DNA of 62,785 nt from assembly GCA_944321335.1 (NCBI GenBank), contig CALUKX010000007.1, positions 1-62,785 of the forward strand. Direction: 5' to 3'. Origin of the DNA: an uncultured Phocaeicola sp. GTDB taxonomy: Bacteria; Bacteroidota; Bacteroidia; Bacteroidales; Bacteroidaceae. Of this stretch, positions 51,093 through 60,049 are shown one piece after another. The notes below the pieces were generated by a model. The model was not told the DNA's origin, did no database searches, and was given only the letters and a program-made list of their open reading frames with translations. Every line of letters begins with the position of its first letter. Within the stretch, counting starts at the first letter, position 1. The position numbers and the translations under genes are program-made.

Positions 51093-54000
51093 ATGACAGC
51101 ACATCCGCAATTATTAGTCTACAAGGCTTCGGCCGGTTCGGGAAAGACATTTACTCTGGCCGTCCAATATATCCGACAACTTATCGAAGATACACATGCG
51201 TACCGACGTATCCTGGCTGTAACCTTCACCAACAAGGCTACGGCCGAAATGAAATCGCGTATTCTGGAACAGCTTTACGGACTAGCTTACAGCCTGGAAA
51301 GTTCGGAAGGCTACATGAAGGAACTGCTCAAACAGTCATCCAAAAGCGAAGGCAAAATCCGCCGGGCAGCCAAAGAGGCACTGTATAACATTATCCACGA
51401 TTACAGCCGTTTCCGCATCGAGACCATCGACTCATTCTTTCAGTCGGTGATGCGCAACCTGGCCCGTGAACTGGAATTGGGTGCAAATCTTGCCATCGAA
51501 CTGAACAATGCCGATGTCCTGTCGGATGCCGTCGACTGCATGATCGAGAAACTCGAACGCCGTTCGCCGGTACTCCAATGGCTGCTCGAATACATCGATG
51601 AACGGATTGCCGACGACAAGCGTTGGAATGTATCGAACGAAATCAAAAGTTTCGGACGCAACATTTTCGATGAAGTATATGTAGAGAAAGGCGGAGGACT
51701 GCGAAAGAAACTGGCCGACCCAAGTTTCATCCCTACTTTCCGCAAACAGGTGGAGGGTATCCGAAAAGAGGCCTTGGAAGAAATGAAAGGCTTTACCGAC
51801 CAATTTCTGGGAGTGCTGGAAACCAACGGACTGCAGCCCACCGACCTGAAGAACGGAGCGAGGGGCATAGGCAGTTACTTCAACAAGATAGCCAACGGAA
51901 GTTTGGGGGACGATGTGCGCAATGCCACTGTCGAAAAGTGTCTGGAAAGCGAAGACAACTGGACTACCAAGACTTCCCAATACCGCGATATTATCCGCTC
52001 GCTGGCTGCCAATGAACTGATCGAGCTGTTGAAGACAGCCGAAGAATTCCGCCCCAAGAACAACATATTGGTCAACTCATGCGACCTGTCGCTGCGTTAC
52101 CTCAACAACCTGCGTCTGCTGGCCAACATCGATGAGGAAGTACGTCTGCAGAACCAGATTCACAACCGTTTTCTTCTGTCGGATACCAATGCCTTGCTTC
52201 ACGGACTCATCAGCGAAGGCGATGCTTCATTCGTTTATGAAAAGATAGGTACCACCATCGATACCGTCATGATTGATGAGTTTCAGGATACCTCACGGAT
52301 GCAGTGGGAGAATTTCCATCTGCTGCTCGAAGAAAGTCTGTCGCAAAAGGAAGGCAGCCTGATAGTAGGCGATATCAAACAAAGCATCTACCGCTGGCGT
52401 AACGGCGACTGGAAGATATTGGCCAACCTCGGGAATGACGGCAGCTTGCGTGTGAACGAATGTACCCTCGGAACCAACTGGCGAAGCGAACGACGTGTCA
52501 TCGAGTTCAACAACTCCATCTTCAAGGCGGCATGCAAAGTCCTGAACGACCGCTACGAAGAAGAAATGAACGAACCTTGCACCACCCTGCTCCATGCTTA
52601 CGGCGACGTGGAACAACATCCGTCGAAGAAGACGGAAGAGGGTTATGTAAGAATCACATTCCTGAACGAACCGACACAAGAAGATTACGTAAACGGCATA
52701 CTGGAAGAGCTGGCTATGGAAGTGGAAGAACTGATCGGAAAGGGACTGCAGACCAAGGATATAGCGATTCTGGTTCGCAAGAACAAGAATATCCCCGTCA
52801 TCGCCGATTACTTCGACAAGAATACATCCTACCGTATCGTGTCCGACGAAGCATTCTACCTCGATGCCTCAGTTGCCGTGTGCATGATGATAGACGCTCT
52901 GCGTTTCCTTACCTCGCCCGACGACCGCATCGCCAAAGCCCGTCTGGCAGTAGCCTATCAGCAACAGATACTACACAGGAACATCGACCTGAACACTGTT
53001 CTGCTAAACGAAATCAACGAGTATCTTCCGGCAGAATTCATCAAGCAAATGGAAGATCTTCGCCTCATGCCACTTTACGAACTGCTTGAAAAGATATTTA
53101 TCCTTTTCCGGATGGACAAGATCGAGAAACAGGATGCCTACCTTTGTGCATTCTACGATGCCGTTACCGAATACATGCAATCCAATTCGTCGGAACTGAC
53201 CGCTTTCATTTCCTATTGGGATGAAACCATGCATGGCAAGACCATCCCATCGGGAGAAATCGACGGCATCCGGATTTTGTCGATCCATAAATCGAAAGGC
53301 CTCGAATACCATACCGTGCTGATTCCGTTCTGCGACTGGAAGATGGAAAACGAAACCAACAATCACCTGATCTGGTGTTCGGTCGCCGGTACGGGAAAGA
53401 ATACCGATATTGCTCCGTTCAACGAACTTGATCTGGTACCGGTCAACTATTCGGGAGCGATGGCCGATTCCATTTATCGCGACAGTTACCTCGATGAACG
53501 TCTGCAGCTGTGGATTGACAATCTCAACCTGCTTTACGTTGCCTTTACGCGTGCCTGCAAGAACCTTATCATCTGGGGAAAGAGCAACCAGAAAGGAACA
53601 GTCTCAGCCTTACTGCAGGATGCACTTCCGTTTATAGAAGACGTAAAGATGGAAACAAGTACCACTTCATCAGGCGATACGCAAGACGAGGATTCTGATG
53701 GAGGATATGAAATCTATTCGTATGGCGAGCTTTGTCTGAAGAGCGACAACAAGCCCAAGGAATCGAACAACCGGCTTTCGGCTTCTCCGGAAGGTATTCC
53801 GATTCATCTGGAATCCATCGAAACCGATTTCGAGTTCAAACAATCGAACCGCTCCGCCGATTTCATCAAAGGTGGAGAAGATGAAGACGATATCAAACAT
53901 TACATCCGTCAGGGACAGCTGCTGCACAATGTATTCGCTTCCATCGAAAAGGCAAGCGATCTCGATCCGGCTATCGGACGGCTCTGCTTCGAAGGTGTGA

Positions 54001-54338
54001 TTGAAACCGTGGAACAGGAGGAACAGATACGCAAACTGGCCCGTTGGGCATTGAACAAACCCGAAGTGAGCGATTGGTACAACGGAAGCTGGCAACTCTA
54101 CAACGAATGTAGCATCATCTATACCGATGAGAACGGCGAAATGCAAACCCGACGTCCCGACCGTGTCATGATGAAGGAAGGAAAAGTAGTGGTAGTCGAT
54201 TTCAAGTTCGGCAAGAAGAAAGACGAATACCGCTCGCAGGTAAGGGACTATATGAACCTGCTACAAGCTATGGGATATACACACATAGAAGGATACCTCT
54301 GGTATGTCTATGCCAACGAACTGGAACAAGTGGATTAA
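51093..54338 (+). CDS. UvrD-type helicase-nuclease (AddA-like)
   Basis: The 1081-aa protein is a superfamily 1 helicase with a C-terminal nuclease, like AddA/RexA of the AddAB recombination complex that processes double-strand breaks. Motifs: Walker A KASAGSGKT (Lys18), VTFTNKATAEMKSRI, TVMIDEFQDTSRMQWENF (motif II), GTNWRSERRVIEFN, ILSIHKSKGLEYHTVLIPF and LLYVAFTRACKNL. The end has a PD-(D/E)xK nuclease core: RRPDRVMMKEGKVVVVDFKFGKKKDEYRSQVRDYM. The gene is 15 bp before the second subunit, so they form an operon. The assignment is by layout rather than close similarity to the Firmicutes proteins. Confidence 0.9.
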   Translation: MTAHPQLLVYKASAGSGKTFTLAVQYIRQLIEDTHAYRRILAVTFTNKATAEMKSRILEQLYGLAYSLESSEGYMKELLKQSSKSEGKIRRAAKEALYNIIHDYSRFRIETIDSFFQSVMRNLARELELGANLAIELNNADVLSDAVDCMIEKLERRSPVLQWLLEYIDERIADDKRWNVSNEIKSFGRNIFDEVYVEKGGGLRKKLADPSFIPTFRKQVEGIRKEALEEMKGFTDQFLGVLETNGLQPTDLKNGARGIGSYFNKIANGSLGDDVRNATVEKCLESEDNWTTKTSQYRDIIRSLAANELIELLKTAEEFRPKNNILVNSCDLSLRYLNNLRLLANIDEEVRLQNQIHNRFLLSDTNALLHGLISEGDASFVYEKIGTTIDTVMIDEFQDTSRMQWENFHLLLEESLSQKEGSLIVGDIKQSIYRWRNGDWKILANLGNDGSLRVNECTLGTNWRSERRVIEFNNSIFKAACKVLNDRYEEEMNEPCTTLLHAYGDVEQHPSKKTEEGYVRITFLNEPTQEDYVNGILEELAMEVEELIGKGLQTKDIAILVRKNKNIPVIADYFDKNTSYRIVSDEAFYLDASVAVCMMIDALRFLTSPDDRIAKARLAVAYQQQILHRNIDLNTVLLNEINEYLPAEFIKQMEDLRLMPLYELLEKIFILFRMDKIEKQDAYLCAFYDAVTEYMQSNSSELTAFISYWDETMHGKTIPSGEIDGIRILSIHKSKGLEYHTVLIPFCDWKMENETNNHLIWCSVAGTGKNTDIAPFNELDLVPVNYSGAMADSIYRDSYLDERLQLWIDNLNLLYVAFTRACKNLIIWGKSNQKGTVSALLQDALPFIEDVKMETSTTSSGDTQDEDSDGGYEIYSYGELCLKSDNKPKESNNRLSASPEGIPIHLESIETDFEFKQSNRSADFIKGGEDEDDIKHYIRQGQLLHNVFASIEKASDLDPAIGRLCFEGVIETVEQEEQIRKLARWALNKPEVSDWYNGSWQLYNECSIIYTDENGEMQTRRPDRVMMKEGKVVVVDFKFGKKKDEYRSQVRDYMNLLQAMGYTHIEGYLWYVYANELEQVD

Positions 54339-54353
54339 AAAAAGCGACAGCAC

Positions 54354-57227
54354 ATGGAAACATTTCTGAAACAAGTAGCACACGATCTATATAACAAGCT
54401 GGAAGGCGACTTCACCAAGGTGGCAGTAGTCTTCCCGAACAAACGTGCCAGCCTTTTCTTCAATGAATATCTGGCGAAAGAGAGCGACCACCCGCTGTGG
54501 TCGCCGTCCTATATCAGCATCAGCGAACTGTTCCGAAAGTCGTCGGATCTGCAAGTGGGCGATCCCATCAAGCTGGTATGCGACCTTTATAAAGTATTCT
54601 GCAAAGCCACGAAAAGCAAGGAAACCCTCGATGATTTCTATTTTTGGGGCGAAATGCTGATAGCCGACTTCGACGATGCCGACAAGAACATGGCCGATAC
54701 CAAGGCTCTCTTCAGCAACCTCAAGGATCTGAACGCACTGATGGACGACTATGATTTTCTGGAAGAAGGTCAGAAGGAAGCTTTGAGCCAGTTCTTCCGC
54801 AATTTCTCCATCGACCGGGTAACCGAATTGAAACAGCGTTACATCTCCCTTTGGGACGTATTGGGCGATATCTATACAGAATACAAAACCCTGCTGCAAA
54901 GTCAGAACCTGGCCTACGAAGGAATGCTTTACCGGCAGGTCATCGAGCATCTGGATGTTGAAGCGCTTCCCTACCGCAAATATGTATTCGTAGGATTCAA
55001 TGTGCTGAACAAGGTGGAACACACCCTTTTCAGCAAGCTCAACGAAGCCGGGAAAGCACTCTTCTATTGGGATTACGATACCTTCTATCTCGAAAAGACT
55101 CCGCATGAAGCCGGAGAGTTTATCAAACGCAACCTGCGTGATTTCCCTTCGGAACTTCCGGCATCGTTTTTCGACAACCTGAATCATCCGAAGGAAATAA
55201 CGTATATCGAATCGCCAACCGAAAACGGACAGACCAGATACCTGCCCCAATGGGTACGTGAAAATCTGACCGGACAGGAAAAGGAAACGGCCGTCGTACT
55301 TTGTAATGAAACCTTGCTGCAACCCGTACTTCATTCCTTGCCCGAGAACGTGAAGCACATCAACATCACCATGGGATTTCCCTTGTCGCAGACACCGGCC
55401 TACAGTTTCGTAAATGCATTGATGGAACTCCACACCTCCGGCTATAATGCCAAGAGCGGCCGTTATCAGTTTGCCGAAGTGATAAGTGTGCTGAAACATC
55501 CTTATACCCGACAATTGTCGGAAGAAACCGCTGAACTGCAGAAGTCGCTGACAAAGGACAACCGTTTCTATCCGCTTCCTTCGGAATTGAAGAAAGATGA
55601 GATTCTCGATTTGCTGTTCGAACCCCGCACCACCAACAAGGATTTGTGCAAGATGATCTCTGATGCCTTGAAACGGGTTGCCACCCTTTATCAACAGCAA
55701 TCGGCCTCACCAAGCAATGCGTTCGACCAACTTTATCGGGAATCCCTTTTCAAGACATTTACGTTGGTGAACCGATTCTATACCCTTATCGAAAACAAGG
55801 AACTCGATGTGAAGATGGAAACCTTCCAACGGCTGCTTACCCGTGTCATGTCGACTGCCAGCATTCCTTTCCACGGAGAACCAGCCGTCGGTATGCAGGT
55901 GATGGGAGTACTTGAAACCCGTAACCTCGACTTCCGCCACCTGATCATGCTTTCTGTCAACGAAGGCCAGTTGCCGAAAGCCGGAGGCGATTCGTCCTTC
56001 ATTCCTTATAATCTCCGAAAAGCTTTCGGAATGACGACTATCGACCATAAGATTGCCGTCTATGCCTATTACTTCTACCGGCTGCTGCAACGGGTCGAAA
56101 AAGCGACATTGGTCTATAACACAGCCACCGACGGCATCAACCGAGGAGAATGGTCGCGCTTCATGCTGCAGTTCCTCATCGAATGGGGATACAATATCGA
56201 GCGCAAACAACTTGAAGCGGCACAGTCGCCACAAGGAACGGCACCGATTACCATCGAAAAAAATCCGGCCATAATGAAACGCATGCAGGAGGTATTCGAT
56301 ATCCGTGCCAACAAGAAAGCCCTGCTTTCGCCATCGGCCCTCAACTGTTACCTCGACTGTCCGCTGAAATTCTACTACAAATACGTAGCCCGACTCAGCG
56401 CTCCCGATGAAGTAACGGCCGATATCGATTCGGCCAAATTCGGAAGTATCTTCCACTATGCAGCCGAACATATATACAAGGACCTTACCGTCCACGGCAA
56501 AGTCATCAACAAGGACGATGTGGAGAAACTGCTGAACAACGAAGCCATGCTGCAGAACTATGTCGACAACGGGTTCAAGGAGCTCTTCTTCAATATACCG
56601 ATGGACGAGCGTCCCGAATACAACGGCGTACAGCTCATCAACTCAGCCGTCATCCTACGTTACGTGCAACAGCTGCTCCGCAATGACAAACGCTATACCC
56701 CCTTCACGTTTGTAGGTTCGGAACAGTATGTCGATGAGGAATTCGACATCGAGACGCCTAAAGGAATCATCAAGTCGCGTATCGGAGGTATCATCGACCG
56801 CCTTGATGCAAAAGACAATACCCTGCGTATAGTCGACTACAAGACCGGCGGAGATGCCGATACCCCAGCCAATGTGGAATCGCTTTTCATTCCCGACAAG
56901 AAACGTTCGAACTACGTATTCCAGACCTTCCTCTATGCATCCATCGTATGCAGGAAACTCCGAGAGAAAAACGATATCCGCAAGGTTGCCCCTGCCCTTC
57001 TCTACATCCATCGGGCCGCATCGGAAGAATACTCCCCGGTCATCCAGATGGGCGAGCCACGCAAGCCGAAGGAACCGGTAGAAGACTTTTCCATCCATGA
57101 AGACGAATTCCGTGCCCGGCTGAAGGATTTGCTAGAAACCATCTTCAATCCGGATGTAGCCTTCACACAAACCGACATAGAAGACAAGTGCGCCTACTGC
57201 GACTTCAAGGACCTTTGTAAAAAGTGA
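54354..57227 (+). CDS. PD-(D/E)xK nuclease, AddB-like subunit with a predicted iron-sulfur site
   Basis: The 957-aa partner of the helicase-nuclease upstream. The N-terminal two thirds look like an inactive helicase: VAVVFPNKRASLFF holds the place of motif I without a proper Walker A. The C-terminal domain begins at LSPSALNCYLDCPLKFYYKYVARL, has the nuclease core RIGGIIDRLDAKDNTLRIVDYKTGG and QTFLYASIV, and ends with DKCAYCDFKDLC, a C-x2-C-x5-C group. With the Cys before PLKF, it should hold the 4Fe-4S cluster typical of AddB nuclease domains. It works in end resection for recombination repair. Terminator hairpins lie at 57394 and 57461. Confidence 0.88.
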   Translation: METFLKQVAHDLYNKLEGDFTKVAVVFPNKRASLFFNEYLAKESDHPLWSPSYISISELFRKSSDLQVGDPIKLVCDLYKVFCKATKSKETLDDFYFWGEMLIADFDDADKNMADTKALFSNLKDLNALMDDYDFLEEGQKEALSQFFRNFSIDRVTELKQRYISLWDVLGDIYTEYKTLLQSQNLAYEGMLYRQVIEHLDVEALPYRKYVFVGFNVLNKVEHTLFSKLNEAGKALFYWDYDTFYLEKTPHEAGEFIKRNLRDFPSELPASFFDNLNHPKEITYIESPTENGQTRYLPQWVRENLTGQEKETAVVLCNETLLQPVLHSLPENVKHINITMGFPLSQTPAYSFVNALMELHTSGYNAKSGRYQFAEVISVLKHPYTRQLSEETAELQKSLTKDNRFYPLPSELKKDEILDLLFEPRTTNKDLCKMISDALKRVATLYQQQSASPSNAFDQLYRESLFKTFTLVNRFYTLIENKELDVKMETFQRLLTRVMSTASIPFHGEPAVGMQVMGVLETRNLDFRHLIMLSVNEGQLPKAGGDSSFIPYNLRKAFGMTTIDHKIAVYAYYFYRLLQRVEKATLVYNTATDGINRGEWSRFMLQFLIEWGYNIERKQLEAAQSPQGTAPITIEKNPAIMKRMQEVFDIRANKKALLSPSALNCYLDCPLKFYYKYVARLSAPDEVTADIDSAKFGSIFHYAAEHIYKDLTVHGKVINKDDVEKLLNNEAMLQNYVDNGFKELFFNIPMDERPEYNGVQLINSAVILRYVQQLLRNDKRYTPFTFVGSEQYVDEEFDIETPKGIIKSRIGGIIDRLDAKDNTLRIVDYKTGGDADTPANVESLFIPDKKRSNYVFQTFLYASIVCRKLREKNDIRKVAPALLYIHRAASEEYSPVIQMGEPRKPKEPVEDFSIHEDEFRARLKDLLETIFNPDVAFTQTDIEDKCAYCDFKDLCKK

Positions 57228-57393
57228 AATGCAAATAAAGGTTAAACATTGAATTTTGTTCTTCCTTCCATCGAACAAAACGGAAAGCAACGGCGTTATA
57301 TTAATGTTTTTCATAGTAATAGATTTATATAACAATTGTCTGATGCTTGTGAAAGTATTAGTCAGTGAGACAAAAGAGTTTGTCCCCAAATAA

Positions 57394-57430
57394 CAAAAGG
57401 CCGTCTTCCCCAACGGCCTTTTGCTTTTTA
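57394..57430 (+). terminator. Terminator for the addAB-like operon
   Basis: CAAAAGGCCGT pairs with ACGGCCTTTTG (11 bp), followed by CTTTTTATT. It lies 167 nt after the stop codon. Confidence 0.75.
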
Positions 57431-57460
57431 TTCCCTTCTATTCAAACCAATATACACAAT

Positions 57461-57500
57461 AAAGGTCGTTCACGATTACATGAACGACCTTTCTATATTT
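57461..57500. terminator. Second hairpin between addB-like and phosphatase-like genes
   Basis: AAAGGTCGTTCA pairs with TGAACGACCTTT (12 bp perfect) around an 8-nt loop. On the plus strand CTATATTTTT follows. It may back up the preceding terminator or end the convergent phosphatase-like gene. Confidence 0.6.
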
Positions 57501-57590
57501 TTATCTCAAGAGAATATTATCGGAGAAACAGTAACTCTCAACCTTAAAACCTCCACTATAAAACCTGCCTCACCGAATATTCCGGAACAA

Positions 57591-58037
57591 TCAGAATGAA
57601 GCAGCCTTCTGCATCGCACCTGTATCGGCCAGTACCTTCTTAAGCCGGTCGATGATATGGCCACATCCGTCATGCATCTGTTCATGGTCACTCCGATAAG
57701 CTATATCCACATCACAAGAAGGCTGTTGGATAGGCTTGTTCTTATGGCATAAATCAGCAAACAGATGAATCTTGTGCCATGCCTCATACGACATAAACCG
57801 AGTCAGTGTTTCCTTTTGCCATTTTTCCATGACAATAATCATGTCCATTTCATGAAGAATCAGATTTTTGAGCTTACTGTCCCAATGATGGCTTCCGATA
57901 GATTCCCAATCGGCCATGTCGGTTGTTGTCACTTCGACGTCATTGGTTAATGAGGACTCGTGCAATTTCTGCCTGATTACGCGTTCTGTCGAGAAATGTT
58001 TTCCCGCTCTTCCCAGACCTACAAATAAAATTTTCAT
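57591..58037 (-). CDS. Low-molecular-weight phosphatase-like protein lacking the catalytic Cys and Arg
   Basis: A 148-aa cytoplasmic protein resembling the low-molecular-weight protein tyrosine phosphatase fold: an opening beta strand and loop MKILFVGLGRAGKHFSTERVIRQKL, and EMDMIIVMEKWQKETLTRF matching the conserved ADLIxVM strand region. In active enzymes the loop reads C-x5-R-S. Here position 7 is Gly, 13 is Lys and 14 is His, so phosphatase activity is not expected. The loop instead spells GLGRAG (GxGxxG). Function unknown; sensing or binding is possible. I chose ATG 58037, because the frame upstream overlaps the -7 box at 58107-58114. Confidence 0.65.
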   Translation of the reverse strand: MKILFVGLGRAGKHFSTERVIRQKLHESSLTNDVEVTTTDMADWESIGSHHWDSKLKNLILHEMDMIIVMEKWQKETLTRFMSYEAWHKIHLFADLCHKNKPIQQPSCDVDIAYRSDHEQMHDGCGHIIDRLKKVLADTGAMQKAASF

Positions 58038-58106
58038 ATATATAAAGATTAAGGTTAAATAGTATGTCAAGAGTGATTCTGAGAAGGGTGAAAAAAACCC
58101 TTTTAG

Positions 58107-58139
58107 CAAATATAGGAAAAAGTTTTCAAAAGTACAAGA
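58107..58139 (-). promoter_or_regulatory. Promoter of the phosphatase-like gene
   Basis: CAAATATA reads TATATTTG on the minus strand. CTTG (58138-58135) lies 20 nt upstream as an imperfect TTTG. Transcription would start near 58100, supporting translation from 58037. Confidence 0.45.
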
Positions 58140-58241
58140 AGTTTACTCTTTTTAGCTATATTTTTCAATAAAAACGGCCAAAAGGGTGCATTCTGTCAAC
58201 GGATAATCTTGAACAGGGATACTTTTAAATGCATCAGAAAA

Positions 58242-58289
58242 ACAAAATGCTTTGATCACAGATTGTCCGATCGTATCAAAGCATTTTGT
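58242..58289 (-). terminator. Terminator after the flavoprotein gene
   Basis: ACAAAATGCTTTGAT pairs with ATCAAAGCATTTTGT (15 bp perfect). The minus strand continues with TTTTCTG. Confidence 0.85.
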
Positions 58290-58327
58290 CAGAAATAGTT
58301 ATAGGGAATCAAAAGGTGTGGAATGAT

Positions 58328-58900
58328 CTAAACCAATTTCCGGATTTTCTTCCGGCATTGTTCCAGTGTCTTTACGCTTACCGGATGTTGTTTCGTTCCA
58401 CCACATTCTACCGTACCCACAACCTTGAATCCGCTCCATTTCAGTATCTCCTTCAAGGCCTTTATCACGCCCCGCGTCTGGTTGAACCAGATATTGAATG
58501 GATAGATTGTGGTAGATGTGCTCACCAGAACAGCTTTTTTCCCTTTATGCAGGGGTTTCGGTATGCCTAGTGTACTTTCACCCATCATACCATAAACGAT
58601 GCGGTCGAAGAGCATTTTAAGCTGTCCGGGGATGTTTCCCCAATAACAAGGCGCTCCGATAACCAACACATCACACCGACGGATAAGTCCGAGCACCCGT
58701 TGCGCATCGTCTTCGGGAAAGACACAGGCCAACTTCTCCCGGCAGGTCATGCACCCGATACAAGGTTTAACCTGCAGGTCCTTGCTTTCCACCCAAGTTA
58801 CGGTAGCGCCTGTCCTTTCGGCTTCTTCCTTCATGGCAGCAAGCATCCGGGCTATATTGCCGTTCTTTCGGGGACTTCCGTTGATGATGAGTATATTCAT
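58328..58900 (-). CDS. Flavodoxin-like NAD(P)H/FMN oxidoreductase with an iron-sulfur-type cysteine motif
   Basis: The 190-aa protein has the flavodoxin-like fold of FMN reductases: NILIINGSPRKNGNIARML binds the FMN phosphate, and VLVIGAPCYWGNIPGQLKMLFDRI is the second conserved block. It also has four closely spaced cysteines (47, 50, 53, 59; C-x2-C-x2-C-x5-C), the pattern of iron-sulfur flavoproteins. It probably moves electrons between a reduced cofactor and an unknown acceptor. I chose ATG 58900; the open frame continues upstream over the TSCPD gene. It begins 10 bp after the TSCPD gene and ends at a strong terminator, so they form a two-gene operon. Confidence 0.85.
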   Translation of the reverse strand: MNILIINGSPRKNGNIARMLAAMKEEAERTGATVTWVESKDLQVKPCIGCMTCREKLACVFPEDDAQRVLGLIRRCDVLVIGAPCYWGNIPGQLKMLFDRIVYGMMGESTLGIPKPLHKGKKAVLVSTSTTIYPFNIWFNQTRGVIKALKEILKWSGFKVVGTVECGGTKQHPVSVKTLEQCRKKIRKLV

Positions 58901-58910
58901 ATCCTCCTGC

Positions 58911-59156
58911 TTACTTGAGCGATTCACGGAGTGCCTTGCACAGCTGGTCGGGGCAGGAAGTCGGCTTCGAACCGCACTGGATACCTTCCAGACGTTCGAT
59001 GACATCTTCCACCTTCATGCCTTTAACCAATGAACTGATGCCTTTCAAGTTACCGTTACAACCGCCGGTAAAGTGTACGCCGTTGACGATACCGTTTTCA
59101 ATCTCCACTTCAATATTGGTACTGCAAGTACCTTGAGTCTTGTAATTGATAGTCAT
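58911..59156 (-). CDS. TSCPD-domain small protein (TIGR03905 type)
   Basis: An 81-aa protein with the TSCPD signature near its C terminus (PTSCPDQLCKALRESL) and conserved cysteines earlier (TCSTNIEVEIENGIVNGVHFTGGCNGNL). Small stand-alone TSCPD proteins are conserved in anaerobes, and the same motif occurs at the end of some ribonucleotide reductases, where cysteines can bind metal. No function is proven. It is the first gene of a pair with the flavoprotein, which suggests a redox or metal link. A repeat-type hairpin separates it from yebC. Confidence 0.85.
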   Translation of the reverse strand: MTINYKTQGTCSTNIEVEIENGIVNGVHFTGGCNGNLKGISSLVKGMKVEDVIERLEGIQCGSKPTSCPDQLCKALRESLK

Positions 59157-59178
59157 AATTATTCTCCCAGATAAAAAA

Positions 59179-59240
59179 TGTCATTCTGAACGAATGAGCC
59201 TCATCCGTCGGGAAGAAACATCACTACATTCAGAATGACA
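59179..59240 (-). repeat. TGTCATTCTGAA inverted repeat that also acts as the yebC terminator
   Basis: TGTCATTCTGAA (59179-59190) and TTCAGAATGACA (59229-59240) are perfect 12-bp inverted repeats. The minus strand continues with TTTTTTATC, so it can terminate the pheT-yebC transcript. The sequence resembles the widespread GTCATTCTGA-type intergenic repeats of Bacteroidetes. Confidence 0.65.
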
Positions 59241-59265
59241 CAATATTCAGATTCAAAAAAATGAA

Positions 59266-60003
59266 TTATTCTTCGTCTTCTGCAGGCTTCATGTTGGTAT
59301 AGACAGTCTGCACATCGTCGAACTCTTCCAGACGTTCTACCATCTTGTCGATAGTTTCACGCTGTTCAGGAGTAACATCCTTCAAGTCGTTCGGGATATA
59401 AGTGAAGTCGCCACCGACATCTTCGAAACCGCACTCTTCCAAGTGTTTCTGGATAGCGGCATAGCTCTTCGGATCACCGTAGATAGTGATTGTTCCTTCT
59501 TCCGGATCTTCATCGAATTCATCTTCTACATTGTAGTCGATCAAATCCAGGATCAGTTCTTCCATATCGACTCCGTCTTTCTTCTTGAAAGTAAACACAC
59601 ACTTGTGGTCGAACAAGAAAGCCAATGAACCTGTAGTACCCAAGTTACCGCCGAACTTGTTGAATACCGAACGTACATCGGCAACGGTACGAGTTGTATT
59701 GTCTGTCAAAGTATCTACGAATACAGCAACTCCGTGAGGACCGTATCCTTCGTAAGTCATACCTTTGTAATCGCTCTGGTCCTTACCCATCGCGTTCTTG
59801 ATAGCACGTTCGATGTTATCCTTCGGCATGTTTTCACGCTTACAAGTAGCGATTACCGAACGGAGTGTAGGATTGTTTTCCGGTTCCGGACCACCAGCCT
59901 TTACTGCGATTGCAATCTGTTTACCCAGACGAGTGAAGGTCTTAGCCATGTGACCCCATCTCTTCAACTTAGTAGCTTTTCTATATTCAAACGCTCTTCC
60001 CAT
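59266..60003 (-). CDS. yebC: YebC/PmpR-family DNA-binding/translation-related protein
   Basis: The 245-aa protein matches the YebC/PmpR family over its whole length: TKLKRWGHMAKTFTRLGKQIAIAVKAGGPEPENN, RENMPKDNIERAIKNAMGK, YEGYGPHGVAVFVDTLTDNTTRTVADVRSVFNKFGGNLGTTGSLAFLF and the acidic C terminus. Members were described as transcription regulators and, more recently, as factors that relieve ribosome stalling. The start MGRAFEYRK is normal for Bacteroidetes. It follows pheT by 46 bp on the same strand, so co-transcription is likely, and a hairpin terminator lies downstream. Confidence 0.94.
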   Translation of the reverse strand: MGRAFEYRKATKLKRWGHMAKTFTRLGKQIAIAVKAGGPEPENNPTLRSVIATCKRENMPKDNIERAIKNAMGKDQSDYKGMTYEGYGPHGVAVFVDTLTDNTTRTVADVRSVFNKFGGNLGTTGSLAFLFDHKCVFTFKKKDGVDMEELILDLIDYNVEDEFDEDPEEGTITIYGDPKSYAAIQKHLEECGFEDVGGDFTYIPNDLKDVTPEQRETIDKMVERLEEFDDVQTVYTNMKPAEDEE

Positions 60004-60049
60004 TGGATTAAAGTTTTAATATGTTTATTTTTTTAGTTGTTTCTTTTTG

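Larger units (their letters stand above)
57228..57590. other. Intergenic region after the addAB-like operon
   Basis: This 363-bp gap holds a TTTTGTTC/GAACAAAA hairpin (57254-57280) and two terminator-like hairpins (57394-57423 and 57461-57492). No gene seen. Confidence 0.6.

Noticed and set aside
54387-55700. 437-codon minus-strand open frame inside the AddB-like gene
   Set aside because: The plus-strand protein is supported over its full length by nuclease and cysteine motifs and operon position.
57228-57590. tRNA or small RNA gene in the gap after the addB-like gene
   Set aside because: The hairpins are simple terminator-type stems; no cloverleaf or CCA end was found.
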